A stretch of DNA of 64,000 nucleotides from Effrenium voratum (GCA_963377175.1 CAUJNA010002135.1:536480-600479), one strand, 5' to 3'; positions 1-10,184 are shown, counted from the stretch's first letter. Numbers and translations are program-made. Notes: a model not told the origin generated them from the letters alone.

Positions 1-770
1 AAACCAGTTTCATTTATTTGGACAGGACATCATCAATTCGTTATATCTCAAAAGGCGAAAGTACATGTAGTAGATGAGCAGATGTGGAAAGGTAGTTCAT
101 GGGCGGTGTGACGGTGTGTGAGCATCATATATATATATATATATACACGTACGTACATACATACGTACATACATACATACATACAGCACCCGTCATGAGC
201 CTGCGCCGCTTCATAAGGACCTGTGAAATACAGTGTTTGTGAGCATCGCACCTAGCTTTGTTACCACCTTGAAAAGGGTCAACATGAACATAGCTTGCAT
301 GAAACAAACAGCTCACAAGCAAAGCTTGAAAGTTTGTCTAAAGGCCTGAAAGTTGTTCCACTGGATCGCTAATCACTTGAAAAGCATATACCACTCGATT
401 GAATATTCAATATTGAAGATTACACGGAACATGCTCCGTCAATCCCGGGCAACCCCAACAAACTTCCAAATTCTCCTAAACACCTGAAAGTTGTTTTCCA
501 CTGGATTGAAGATTTAATATTGAAGTTTGCACAGAACCTGTTTCTGAGAATCGTGAATCCTGGGCAACCCCAACAAACTTCCAAGTTCTTCTAAATACCT
601 GAAAGTATTTTACCACTGGATTGAAGATTCAAGACTGACAACTGCACAACACATTGTCCGAACCCCAAACACCTTTCAAGTTGTACTAAAACCTCAAATT
701 ACGTTTACCTCTGGATTGAAGATTTAAGATTGAGGATTTCACATAAGATTTGTCTGAACATATTGTCCTC
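1..770. repeat. Degenerate repeat block, left copy of a long inverted repeat
   Basis: Positions 340-770 hold three to four degenerate tandem units of about 115-120 bp sharing CTGGATTGAAGATT and CAACCCCAACAAACTTCC. Positions 1-340 contain TTTGGACAGGA, GTAGTAGATG and GCAACATGA-type segments that reappear in reverse complement at 21.78-22.25 kb in the same order. The block may extend left of the window. No coding frame is supported. Confidence 0.65.
126..184. repeat. TA / CATA microsatellite
   Basis: An (AT)n run passes into (ACGT)/(ACAT)n. The inverted copy near 22.1 kb has only short remnants (ATATGTATG), so this tract expanded after the copies separated. Confidence 0.9.
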
Positions 771-1237
771 GCACGTTGAAGCCAGCCATTGCGGGATCTT
801 GCGGAGGGTTGCAGATTAAAAGCATTTGGCTGCAGACGGGTGAGCGCACTTTATCGGAGCAGCACGTATTGGAAGCCTAAAGTATTGGGACAACACTGGA
901 TTTGCTTTTGTTTGATTAACACACATTGTCGGATTGAACATTAAATATTCCGAAACATAAGTTCATCCGATTCTTGAATATTGAATCCCAATTTTAAAAC
1001 ATATATATATATATGTATATCCAGTGTTGTCTCAATGCCCCTTAGGTGCATAGAGACCCTGTCACATGGCAGATGTTGACATTGCTGTATATTTGCCCCC
1101 CCCCCCCATTCTGCCACAAAATCACCGAGGCAGAAAAATACATAGAACTCTGAGAAACACTATAGAAAAAACATACACAACACATTTTGTTTCCGAACTC
1201 TTTTTGCTCATCTTTGTTGGTATCTTCGGCTTAGGGA

Positions 1238-1394
1238 TTGGGGTGGGGTGAGTCTTGGGCTAGGGGCTTTAGGTTTCTCCATCATCTAGAGGCTCTCTCG
1301 CGTTTGGTATCTTGCGGTCTGTCTTTGTCTGGGTCGATCTTTTTGTGGTATCTTGACATCTGCCTGCGATTTCTCGCTATTTGCTTGGCGCTAG
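1238..1394 (+). CDS. Candidate exon upstream of introner A1
   Basis: An open frame runs to the CTAG of element A1 (GT donor at 1395). Removing A1 as a GT-AG intron joins it in phase to 1510-1646. The product is unrecognised and the true 5' end is not visible. The complementary strand across the same stretch is also open and rich in Lys and Arg, so strand assignment is uncertain. Confidence 0.35.
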
Positions 1395-1509
1395 GTCCCC
1401 CAGTAGTGCCCTTTTACTCGTTTTTGGGGGAGGAATCCCGAACTAAAGTAGACTACAGAAAAAAACAGTTGGTAGCCTCATTCTATCCTCAAACTACTGG
1501 AGGACCTAG
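1391..1509 (+). mobile_element. Introner-like element A1 (family A)
   Basis: Its 17-base ends are inverted repeats apart from one base: CTAGGTCCCCCAGTAGT at the left, ACTACTGGAGGACCTAG at the right. GGCG flanks both sides as a 4-bp target duplication. The interior has the family blocks TAGACTACAG and ATTCTATCCTC. As an intron it would run from GTCCCC to CCTAG. Confidence 0.8.
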
Positions 1510-1646
1510 GGCGTTTTGACCCACAGCACCCGGGTCTTAACACCTCCTTTTCCCCATGTCCAGAATCGCCAAGTACTGCCCCGAAAGCAGTGGTGACCCG
1601 GGTGCTGGCTCCCTTGAACTTTCGAGTCGGTTCCCGAAGCGAATAG
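1510..1646 (+). CDS. Candidate terminal exon downstream of A1
   Basis: It begins directly after the CCTAG acceptor of A1 and is open to TAG at 1644-1646, in phase with the upstream exon when A1 is removed. It is rich in Pro and Ser and has no recognised domain. Confidence 0.35.
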
Positions 1647-2489
1647 AAACTCCCAAGGTCTTTTTCGTGCCATTGACTGAGTGGCTGAATCAAACCAACC
1701 GAACTCATTGTACTCACTCACTGAGTTCCGCTTCGGACTAAAGGTCACCTTTCGGGGTTACGATTTGTGTGACAAACAACAGTAATGGACGTGGTTGACC
1801 CATCCACTCTTTGGCAAGTGAGTTTAATGTGTTCAGCCGTGTCTCAATTGTCTTGCTTTCCTATTTCTGGGCTGGACTTGGGCATTTTGGACAGTTATGT
1901 GAGGAACACGAGTTACTCTTCCGTTCTTTGATTGTATCGGTCAGGATCATAAGATCATAATGCTTGCGTCCTAGGCCTTGCCCTCCTTGGTGTCATAGAC
2001 CACAGATTTTGTCAATTTGAAGCCTTCTGAAAGGTTGGCCTGGGGATGGCTAAGCAACAACTCCTGGTCTTTGTACCTTTCAAAGTCTCATCTGTTGCTG
2101 GGACCTCCTGGCGGTGCAAAGCTCTGAGACCCTGGACTTCGAACAGTTGTTGGGAAGCCAATGATTTTAGTGGTACACAAAACGTGCGGACCTTTTCTGG
2201 CCAATCCACTCGGCAAACGAGTCCTTGCAAGTGTGAGGATTGTTTGAGATGGCACTTGTCTGTTGGGCTGACTTACCCAGCTTTTACACTGCGCGTTCAA
2301 GATGTTCTTTCTTGGTTATAGTTGTTTTGGTCGCACCCTAGCTGCATCGAGGATGAGGGCAGTGTCTGACTTTTAAGGGACAGGTTTTGTTTTGGAACGT
2401 GGGCCTGCTATGTTGAGGCTCGCGCAAGAGTGGCCTCCGTTTTGAAAGCGTGCGCAAGTGCGGCGCTTGTTGTTTGTATCATACTGTAG

Positions 2490-2544
2490 CCGTCTTCATC
2501 CCTGTTGCCCAAAGTGTTGATGTTGCTTTCGCCCGTGAACTGAG
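2490..2544 (+). CDS. Candidate 55-nt exon
   Basis: A 3' splice site (ATACTGTAG) precedes it and a strong GTGAGC donor follows. The frame reads VFIPVAQSVDVAFAREL, a balanced, protein-like composition with no stop. No protein family is recognised. Confidence 0.5.
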
Positions 2545-2794
2545 GTGAGCGAAATCTAACTTCACTCTTCGGACAGAGATCCGGAGCCTCGTTTCAGCAC
2601 AAGGTTATCAGCTCCAAGTAGAAGCCCTGGTAGATTTTGATGCTGGGATGTCTGCTTGTGGGAAGCCGGATCACTTTTGGGGCCAACTTGTCCTGGAGGT
2701 TTCCGGGGTCAAGAGAAGCTTTGTTTCACAACAGAAGTATGGCGCAGTATTTCTCGTCCCGATAGTTTGATTGCCACCACCCTGCAGAGTCTCA

Positions 2795-2850
2795 CGTGTG
2801 TGCGTGCGTGTGCGTGTCTCTGTGTCTCTGTGTCTCTGTGTCTGCGTCCG
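2795..2850. repeat. TGTG(CG/TC) microsatellite
   Basis: GTGTGCGTGCG passes into repeated TGTCTCTG units. It is low complexity and lies in presumed intron sequence. Confidence 0.8.
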
Positions 2851-3188
2851 AGTCCTTTTCCGTCTCCAACATTCTGCCTGTGCTTTTCTTGGGAGCTGTG
2901 GGATTGGGCAACATGGATCGTGTCCCAGGAAAGGGCATTGGAGGCACAGTGACTCGGAGCCTGAGTATTTAGAACAGAGCGGGGGAATGCGTACTAAACC
3001 AACATTTGTCATAATCATAGGTCTTCATATTAGCGCTTTATATTCTCGCCTGTTCAGCTTTTAAGCTTTGAGCCGTTTGCTGCCAGGTCTATCCATCATA
3101 TTGGTCTAGGGCCGCGTACTTTAGTTTAATATTGGTCTGTAGGTGTCAAGAAGAACAATCGCAACAACAATCAGGGCAATAATGCAAA

Positions 3189-3290
3189 TCACCACCACCA
3201 CCACCACCACCACCACCACCACCACCATCACCACCATCATCATCATCATGATCATCATCATCATCATAATCATCACTCCTCCTCCTCCTG
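3189..3290. repeat. CAC / CAT / CTC triplet tract
   Basis: A (CAC)n, (CAT)n then (CTC)n run sits directly upstream of a good 3' splice site (TTCACCATCAG, 3292-3302). It probably forms the pyrimidine-rich end of an intron. One frame would encode a poly-His stretch, which I do not take as coding. Confidence 0.8.
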
Positions 3291-3302
3291 CTTCACCATC
3301 AG

Positions 3303-3443
3303 CCGCAGATGACGGCCTACCAGTGGCCTACCAACCCCTTCCCTTTTCGTTTCGAAAGCGCAGGCCGGGATGGCACCAGCCGTGCGCCCAGTGAGCCTTT
3401 TGTTTTGGGGGTATCCCTGTTTCTTCCATTGGCTTTAGAATAC
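3303..3443 (+). CDS. Candidate exon upstream of introner C1
   Basis: The acceptor TTCACCATCAG precedes an open 47-codon frame containing MTAYQWPTNPFPFRFESAG. It ends in phase 0 at the C1 donor (GAATAC, GT at 3444). Joining it to 3511-3587 keeps the frame open. Its last 21 nt are the left arm of the family C element, so the element adds codons to the product. The function is unknown. Confidence 0.6.
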
Positions 3444-3530
3444 GTGTTATTTTCCCTTGTTGGTCTTAAAAGGAATTTATCACTACTGGAAATATTGCTA
3501 TTTTTTCCAGGGATCTCAACCAAATGGAAG
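3423..3530 (+). mobile_element. Introner-like element C1 (family C)
   Basis: The ends are CTTCCATT and AATGGAAG, an inverted-repeat pair shared with the other C copies. The inferred intron is 3444-3510 (GTGTTATT to TTTTTTCCAG, 67 nt). The outer 21 and 20 nt would stay in the mRNA. Flanking GTTT/ATTT is a possible imperfect 4-bp duplication. Confidence 0.7.
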
Positions 3531-3587
3531 ATTTGTAGCTTTAAAGGGCAACCTACAGGAAAGCCATGCGTGTTTGTCGTTTGTGAG
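3511..3587 (+). CDS. Candidate exon downstream of introner C1
   Basis: It follows the TTTTTTCCAG acceptor of C1 and reads GSQPNGRFVALKGNLQ onward to a GTGTGC donor. It is in frame with 3303-3443 when 3444-3510 is removed. No family is recognised. Confidence 0.55.
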
Positions 3588-4059
3588 GTGTGCCCCTGTT
3601 TGGTAGGTTTTAACGGGGAACTCACAGGAAAAACAAAGCCATTTTGGATTTGGGATGGTCCCCAAAAAAGTGACACACCCTACCTGCAGCGGGTTGCTTC
3701 CCTTTTTCCTTGTTTTGTTCTTCGGATGGGGTTTCTCTCACCCAAGACCTCACTTTGTTGATCATTGAGAAAGCACAATAAAGTAAAGATGCCCCGCCCA
3801 GTTGAAGGTTAAAGATATAAGCAGGCAGCCAGCCCTCGAAGCCTCCTTGGAGGTCTTGCGGTGTAGGCCCAAATATCCAGGATCCAAGAAAACCTGGGCG
3901 TCACTGTGACAAGGTCAGGGTCAGACCCCAGTTGGCATGGAGAACGTGCATCCCACCTGCTTTCTAGACTCCATGTCCACATGTCCACATGGCCCTTGTC
4001 GGTGTGACAGGATCCGGACGGCAATCAGACAACGGGACCCTCCATTGAAAGGAGTTTTT

Positions 4060-4167
4060 GGTTTTTGTTGGGACACATTCTACATTTTTGCTTGTTGTGG
4101 TTTAGTGGGACATCCCCACTTAACTGCTAACATTCAATTTGTTGCTCCCCTTCCAACGTCAACCAAG
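4060..4167 (+). mobile_element. Introner-like element B1 (family B)
   Basis: It shares GTGGTTTAGTGG, CCACTTAACTGCTAA and the 3' end CCAACGTCAACCAAG with B2 and B3. TTTT lies on both sides. GT at 4061 and the terminal CCAAG give GT-AG borders. Confidence 0.7.
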
Positions 4168-4448
4168 TTTTAGGGACCTCCAGTTGTTGTGGTTTGGGAC
4201 CTCAAGAGCCTTTTCGAGGACCTGTGACCGCTGCCTTGGCCAGGAAGCTTCCTGTAGGCTCAGAGCAGAACTCCATAGCGAGCGGAGCATCTCCCAGGCC
4301 AAACAACAACACACCTTATGGCTGTGGCCTAAATTGAAGTAAGCCTATGTTCTGGTGGCGTCCCTTTGGGTTTGAAACAAAAACCTCCAAAACAGGTAGC
4401 AACACACCTTCGCCTTTAAACTTCTCCCCCGACTTCCGCGCCTTCCAG

Positions 4449-4562
4449 CGGCCCGACGCGTGGGTCGCGTGCGAGAACGCCCAGCTTACAAAGGGGACCA
4501 GAACCAGAGCAAGACTTCAAGAGTCAGAAGACGGAATCGTCCTCACTGACGGCACGATTTGA
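4449..4562 (+). CDS. Candidate 3'-terminal exon
   Basis: A long pyrimidine tract and CCTTCCAG acceptor (ending 4448) open a frame beginning RPDAWVACENAQLTKG and ending at TGA 4560-4562. The 37-residue product tail is Thr/Arg/Glu-rich and unrecognised. It could end the gene that includes 2490-3587. Confidence 0.55.
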   Translation, partial: RPDAWVACENAQLTKGTRTRARLQESEDGIVLTDGTI

Positions 4563-5168
4563 TTTTGACTAGTTGATTAGCCAACTGTTGCGCCCAAGTC
4601 CGAGTGGACAACTAGGAAGCCATGACACTAGCTATATCCGCAATTTGCTGAAGATGCTTGGTTGAGGGCATGAGGGCAGTAGTTGGGATTTTTGGACATG
4701 GGAAAGCAGTTGTTGGAGTGTTTTTTCATTTGCACCTTCCCTAAGCATGGGTCACGAGGCCTCGAAAATAAGGCTCTTGAAATGAGGTTCAAAACCAAAA
4801 CCAATGGACCAACACCGTTTATCTTTGGAGGTGCTTGTTCCCTTCAAAGGGTTTCGCAACTTGGCCAGTCGCAGAATAATTTAGGAGAAGTGTTTTCCTT
4901 TAAGCCAAGCCCAAGAAGGGTTCCCTCGAGAACAAATCACCCAAATGGACTTGGATGGTTGCGAGATCCGCTTCTTTGCAGCCCGAAGTGAAAACATGGT
5001 TGCAACCACGAGGTTGCTTGGTATTTACGTTGAATCGTTTGGTCGGGTTTCTGAACAGTGGGGCAAAATGGAGTTATGGCAATATATATATATATATACA
5101 CATTTACCCTCCAACTGGGTCAAATGTTGGCATCTATCACCTACATGGATTGTTTGGGGTACGTCTGA

Positions 5169-5514
5169 CACACACACACACCCACACACCCACACACCCA
5201 CACACCCACACACCCACACACCCACACACCCACACACCCACACACCCACACACCCACACACCCACACACCCACACACCCACACACCCACACACCCACACA
5301 CCCCCACACCCACACACCCACACACCACCACACCCACACACCAACACGCCCACACGCCCACACGCCCACACGCCCACGCCCACACGCCCGCGCCCGCGCC
5401 CGCGCCCGCGCGCGCGCGCGCCCACGCCCACGCGCCGCGCCGCGCACGCGCACGCGCACGCGCACGCGCACCCGCACCCGCACCCGCACCCGCACCCGCA
5501 CCCGCCGCCCCCTC
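5169..5514. repeat. CACACC satellite grading into CGCGCC and CGCACC
   Basis: About 165 bp of nearly perfect CACACC hexamers changes stepwise to CACGCC, CGCGCC/CGCG, CGCACG and then CGCACC. Long ORFs in all frames here are artefacts of the repeat. Confidence 0.95.
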
Positions 5515-6112
5515 CGTTCTTCGTGGGGCGCGCGCAAAGCCGCGCGATCGATTCTCTCAGGCCGCGCAGGTCAGCGGACCTGGTGACAGGGGCCCCAGGG
5601 GGGTTTGGGTTTCGGTTGGGTTAGGTCGCTTTGGAGACATGAACTTATGGTGATTTTGGTCACTGGTCACTTTGGTTGCCCCCTTTTGGTGATTTTAAAG
5701 ACGACAGCAAGAGGAAAAGCATCACTTTTGGGGGTCCCCCAACAAGGAAACGACCGGAAGATTTTGGATCCGGCTACGTTCCGAAGCTTGAGGAAGCCCC
5801 GGATTGTCCACTTCCATGACTGGACAGTTTCGGTTGTTTTTGTTCTTTCTGTAACGGAAAGATGCTTGGACCTAACGTGCAGATTTCGAGCTTCTTGCTG
5901 GTCTGGTCCAGAAGTCAAAAGGATGTGGATGGTTACAGCAAGACACGTTGATCAGTTCTTTGTTTCTTGGGTGGTGTATCCTTGCCAAATGTTTGGACAT
6001 GAATACCTGATCCTAAGTCATGTCAACCAGAGGGTCCCAACTAGAATTCACACCCCTTGTCTTGAATTGGCATGTTTTCTAGTGAATTAGTTGTTGTTTT
6101 GTTTGTTTTTAG

Positions 6113-6240
6113 CGGCTGCCAAAACCTGTCTTGCTCAAATGGGCCCAAGGTTTTTCCGCAGCGGAAAGCTAGGGGGTCTCTGCTGCGAGAGGTGGCAGAG
6201 GGGTTCGGAGCAGCTGTGGGCTAGAGTTCCGGAAGGGTTT
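6113..6240 (+). CDS. Candidate exon
   Basis: A T-rich acceptor (TTTGTTTTTAG) starts a frame containing AAKTCLAQMGPRFFRSGK and continuing past LWARV. The 3' border is not clear because the sequence runs into a GGGTTCCGGAAG minisatellite. Confidence 0.35.
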
Positions 6241-6418
6241 CGGAAGGGTTTCGGGGGGAAAAAGAAACAAAGAACAAAAACGGAAGGGTGCGGGGAAAAA
6301 CAAAAAAGGCAGGGCTCCGGAAGGGTTCCCAAAAAAAATCGAGAGGGTTCCGGAAGGGTTCCAGAAAAAAAACATCGGGAGGGTTCCGGAGGTTCCGGAG
6401 GTTCTGGAGGGTTCCAAG
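6228..6418. repeat. GGGTTCCGGAAGG degenerate minisatellite
   Basis: Repeated GGGTTCCGGAAGGG and GGTTCCGGA units are separated by A-rich spacers. Confidence 0.75.
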
Positions 6419-6559
6419 GGCAGTCGGGAATAGGCCAAGACTGTTTTTTTCTTCTTTTTGTTTTAATGTAAACAAGTAAACCCCCCCAAAAAACCCCGAA
6501 AAAAACGGGGAAAACCACATCCGCCCCGATACGCTTTTTGTGCTCGGCCGTACGCCCAG

Positions 6560-6624
6560 GACCCCCAGCTCAGGCAGGATCTGCTCACCCAGGCTGGGGC
6601 GCTGCGCGCAGCGGCGCTGCGACG
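6560..6624 (+). CDS. Candidate 65-nt exon
   Basis: The acceptor GTACGCCCAG precedes a frame reading DPQLRQDLLTQAGALRAAAL, a helix-like segment, before a GTGTGG donor. No family is recognised. Confidence 0.4.
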
Positions 6625-6650
6625 GTGTGGTTTTTTTTTGCTTTTTGTAG

Positions 6651-6695
6651 GTGGGTGTGGTGGTCAAGAATGGGTACCCAGAACGGCTTGCCCTG
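6651..6695 (+). CDS. Candidate 45-nt micro-exon
   Basis: The acceptor TTTTTTTTGCTTTTTGTAG is immediately followed by 15 codons (VGVVVKNGYPERLAL) and a consensus GTAAGT donor. Both borders are strong. The phase relative to 6560-6624 is not resolved. Confidence 0.5.
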
Positions 6696-6736
6696 GTAAG
6701 TGCGGTCTTTTGATGGTTTAATTTTGACCCCCAGTT

Positions 6737-6863
6737 CCAGGTCCCAGCAAAAGGTGCCCTTTTACCGTTGCTTTTTTGGTTGGGAGGGTTCCACCACTAA
6801 AATAGACTACAGTGAAAAAAAGTTGGTAGCCTTATTTTCTATCCTCTCTACTGGAGGACCTAG
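6737..6863 (+). mobile_element. Introner-like element A2 (family A)
   Basis: CCAGGTCCC at the left and CTACTGGAGGACCTAG at the right, with interior TTTACCGTTG, TAGACTACAG and TTCTATCCTCTCT as in the other A copies. The left end has diverged and no clean duplication is seen. Confidence 0.75.
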
Positions 6864-7228
6864 TTTTGTTGGGCTCGAAGTGGGGTGCCATGGTGTACCT
6901 GGCAAGCCCTTCTTGACTTGTCGCGTGAACTGTTTTCACAGGCCAGCAAGTTTGAGCCATAGGTGTCCTTCAGTTAGGTTGATTTGAAATAGATTGGTTC
7001 TGGTTTAGATTGGTGGTGTAAGACAATTACCAGATCGAGCTTCTTCCAAAATGGTCACTTATAGGATCGATGACTGTACCGCAGTTTTCTGGGGTGGTGC
7101 CCTTTGCCAGTCAGCTTGTGGTACAGTTGCAGTCTTGAGGATTAAAGGGGCCTTCAAAATGTAGCTGCAAGAGGGAGTGACCTTTTTGAAAGCGTAGAAT
7201 TCAAGTGTGCGTTTGAGTGCGGCTTCAG

Positions 7229-7315
7229 GAGGCAATGCATACTTCAAGAGCCCAAGAGTCACAACGACTCCTAATTATTTCGCCCTTCAGATTGATCCAG
7301 CAACAGGGACCTCCG
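7229..7315 (+). CDS. Candidate 87-nt exon
   Basis: The acceptor GCGGCTTCAG precedes a frame with GGNAYFKSPRVTTTPNYFAL and IDPATGTS, then a GTGTGT donor. The composition is strongly protein-like. The protein is unrecognised. Confidence 0.5.
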
Positions 7316-7615
7316 GTGTGTTGCTTTCGTTGTTGAACTTGTTTGTCTCATATGCCTTCCCCTTTAAAGTCAACTACCACACGGGGCGCCCGCTTGTCCC
7401 ATGTATATCCACCTGGGGTTTGGGCTTTGTTACCTCAAGCTCTGTGTGTCGTTCTTGTTTTGCGTCACCCGCTGCTTGGTTTTGGAAAAAAAAAACGTCA
7501 CCGGTTGGTTTCCTGGTGCCCTTGGAGTTCCTTGAAAAGGTAGATACCCTCACACGGGTTGTGGTTGGCATCGTCCAATCGAGCGAGAGGCACCTTTCTG
7601 CTTGTTTGTCTTCAG

Positions 7616-7657
7616 GGGACAGAATTTGCCACCATCGGTGGTTCGTTTGACATCTGA
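7616..7657 (+). CDS. Candidate 3'-terminal exon
   Basis: A strong acceptor (CTGCTTGTTTGTCTTCAG) is followed by GTEFATIGGSFDI and TGA at 7655-7657. It is a plausible last exon of the + gene holding the 6.1-7.3 kb exons. Confidence 0.45.
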   Translation, partial: GTEFATIGGSFDI

Positions 7658-7743
7658 GACAAGCTTGGAATACAAAGCGGAATCCTAGTTGCACTAGGCG
7701 GCCCAAACATGATATGTCCAAAGGTTTGGGATGGTAGAACCAC

Positions 7744-7941
7744 CTCCTCATGTCTTGCGCAGGTGTCTTTTTGGGTCGCGTTTTGTGCATGGCCGGGCAG
7801 GGCACAGGCTGCGATTCTGCTTTGGCTTCGGGATTCTGACTTCCTGAGTTTCTGGATTTCATAGTTGTGGGAAGAGCATTCTCGACTTGTTCGGCCAATC
7901 CTCCCAGGGACAATTTGTGCGGTGCTTCTCTTCGGAGCTTC
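7744..7941 (-). CDS. Candidate minus-strand exon, 198 nt
   Basis: On the minus strand the acceptor CTAAATCTTTCAG leads into an open 66-codon stretch ending at a GTGGTT donor. One frame contains GGLAEQVENALPTTMKSRNS; a second frame is also open. The exon lies 87 bp beyond the + terminal exon, which suggests convergent genes. The family is unknown. Confidence 0.45.
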
Positions 7942-8298
7942 CTGAAAGATTTAGAAACAGGAGGGCGGAACGAACATTCCTTTGTTTTGCTCACTTGTCA
8001 CATGGTATTTCCCATTGTGGAACCTTCTCAAAGACTGGGTTTGGTTTGTTTATGGCAACCTGAGCAACAGATGATATTTACGCTCATCCACAGGGATGAA
8101 ATGGGACATGTGCACCAAATGACCACTTGCAAACGGAGACTCGCCAAATTCCCATATCAGTCGGGGTGCACTTGACCGTCGCTTGCAGGGCAGTACCGTG
8201 ACATGCAGGGGGAAGGGCTTCGCCAGGCAGAACTCTGGTTCTTGTTGCTGTTTTTTTTTAGTTTGGTCGACCCCCGCGGACAGCGTTTGTGTTTTTAG

Positions 8299-8333
8299 GC
8301 CTAAACATGTAGGTGTTTGGAGTAAGAGTCTAG
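8299..8333 (+). CDS. Candidate exon upstream of introner A3
   Basis: The acceptor GTTTGTGTTTTTAG opens a frame PKHVGVWSKSL that reaches the CTAG of A3 and continues in frame in 8423-8559 once A3 is removed. Confidence 0.45.
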
Positions 8334-8422
8334 GTCCCCAGTAGTGCCAATTTTACATTTTTTGGGGGGGACTGCAGAAAAGAAGGGTACCCTTATTCTA
8401 ACCTCTCTACTGGAGGACCTAG
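8330..8422 (+). mobile_element. Introner-like element A3 (family A)
   Basis: At 93 bp it is a short copy. CTAGGTCCCCAGTAGTG at the left and CTACTGGAGGACCTAG at the right are flanked by GAGT on both sides, a 4-bp target duplication. It contains the branch-like TTCTAAC about 25 nt before the CCTAG end. Confidence 0.85.
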
Positions 8423-8559
8423 GAGTACTTTCGGGTTTTCGCATTCCTGGGCAGGAATGCGCAATTATTGAGGAGAGCTTGTATCTGCTACGAAGGCGCG
8501 GCGCCGGGCCAGCCAATTTTGTCCGGTCCGAGGATGTACAACTTCGAGCAAGAAGCTGA
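8423..8559 (+). CDS. Candidate terminal exon downstream of A3
   Basis: It starts right after CCTAG and continues the upstream frame as GVLSGFRIPGQECAIIEESL to TGA at 8557-8559. Fifty-seven codons are open across the joined exons (172 nt). Other frames here are also open, so this is moderate evidence only. Confidence 0.45.
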
Positions 8560-9270
8560 CCACCCCTTAGTAAGAACAAACAATATGATATAAATGTGTT
8601 GGGTAAGAGAAACGCCACCTAGTTTGAACATATTAGTTGTGTGTGCGAAAGGTTTGGTCGTTCTCAACATTTCTACCTGTTTCAAACGCGGCAACCCCGC
8701 AACGCGCGGCAACCCAAAGGTGAGACCGGATCGCTCGGGAGTTCCTGCGACAGGATCTGCGCACAAGGCTTCCTTGGCTTCAGGTGAGAACTTCTGATTC
8801 GAAGTCGCTTGGGGAACGTGAAACACTTCTGCGCCCTAAGGGTGGGGGTTTCGCATGTAGTTGGCTTGGAGGGGCCCAAGATATCAGGGGGTCGTCAGAT
8901 ATGACTTGGACCCGTCGGTGAGTCTCCTTTGGGGAGTGATGTCTACGAGCAAAGTATAGAGAGTGTTCTTCGGGTTTTAAGATTTTAGGCTTGTCTTGCA
9001 AGTGCAGCTGATTGCTGTCCTGTTCTCGGACTTTCTATAGACTCCGATTAGACAGGCGGTCACGGAAGTTGGGCACTCAGTTTGGGTGCTTTTCCCACCG
9101 TCCTTTGTTATGAACCTACCATTTCCCAAAGCCTCCAGGAAGGTATTGTTTGCCAAAGCTCCCCAACTGCGCAGCGACCAAAAGCCCGCATAGACGCATT
9201 TTGGTAGGTAAGTCAGACAAGCAACCCCACTGAATACGCTTTAGTCAGCGGATAAGCGGAGGAAAAGGAC

Positions 9271-9386
9271 ATGGCGCCCATGTCGCACCCTGAGGAGCTG
9301 GACGTAAAAGGGCACGAAAGAGCGGTGCAGATACCACATGATCTGCATCTCCAAGCCCAAACACCTCTCCACATAGGGTGGCGCAG
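9271..9386 (+). CDS. Candidate 5' exon with ATG
   Basis: ATG at 9271 opens MAPMSHPEELDVKGHERAVQ and continues through HDLHLQAQTPLHIGWR to a possible GTCAGA donor. The composition is protein-like. The donor is weak. Confidence 0.35.
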
Positions 9387-9406
9387 GTCAGAAACGCTTT
9401 CCCTTG

Positions 9407-9630
9407 ACTCGAATTGCAAGATTACCCTGCCTCCAATCATGGGGTTTGGGAGACTGGCTTCTTAGGGAAGCCCCAACACGTCCACTTCCATTGTTGGAAC
9501 GAGGGTAACAATGCGGAATTGCAAGAATCGCCTGCCTTCAATCATGAGTTGACATGAGGGTGGAAGACTAATTACCTTCCTATTGGGGAGGCCCCAACAC
9601 GTCCGCTTCCATTATTGTTGGAAGGAGGGT
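9407..9630. repeat. Two-copy tandem duplication, unit about 104 bp
   Basis: GAATTGCAAGATTACCCTGC and GCCCCAACACGTCC recur in the same order about 104 bp apart (9412 and 9516). Confidence 0.7.
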
Positions 9631-10184
9631 CTTTTTTTAGGGGGACCCCTCCAAAAACCAAGAGTGTTTTTACTGTGCTGTCCTTTAAACCCCAACCACA
9701 AGCGGTACCAACCCCACAAAGTGCACCAAGGCTACGCTTCGTGCCCATATTTTTTCCCCGCGAATCCGATGGCCTAGAATCGGACTCCGCAGTTGCATTT
9801 GGGTGGCTCACTACGATTGTTGTTCCTCGGAGCCCTCAAAAAGGGTGGGCTTCCTCTTAGCTCCCCTTGCAACCCACAGAAAAAGGGGGGCACCCTCGCC
9901 CAACGTTGCGACCCGCCAGGTGGAGCAGCTTGCCCCCTGAGGGGAGGGTCACAGCCTCGACCGGGGATAGTTGGGTATGGGTCAAGCCCCAGATGAAAGG
10001 CAGGCTTTAGTGAACTTTTTCCCATTACGCAGAGGCTCCCGATGATTTTTGGGCCCACAAACAGCCAGGTTTTGAGAACCCCAAACACCGAAGCGGGGTG
10101 TCTAATGGAGGGGTCGGGTCTCTCATTGAAGTCACCCTATTGGGATCACCCTATTGGGGTCACTTTTTTGTTGACCCTTTGCCA

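Noticed and set aside
3143..3302. Poly-His or poly-Ile coding stretch
   Set aside because: It is the triplet tract. A good acceptor lies directly after it, so it fits better as the end of an intron.
4945..5653. ORFs of 170-232 codons
   Set aside because: They are produced by the CACACC/CGCGCC satellite. The short non-repeat ends have no splice support.
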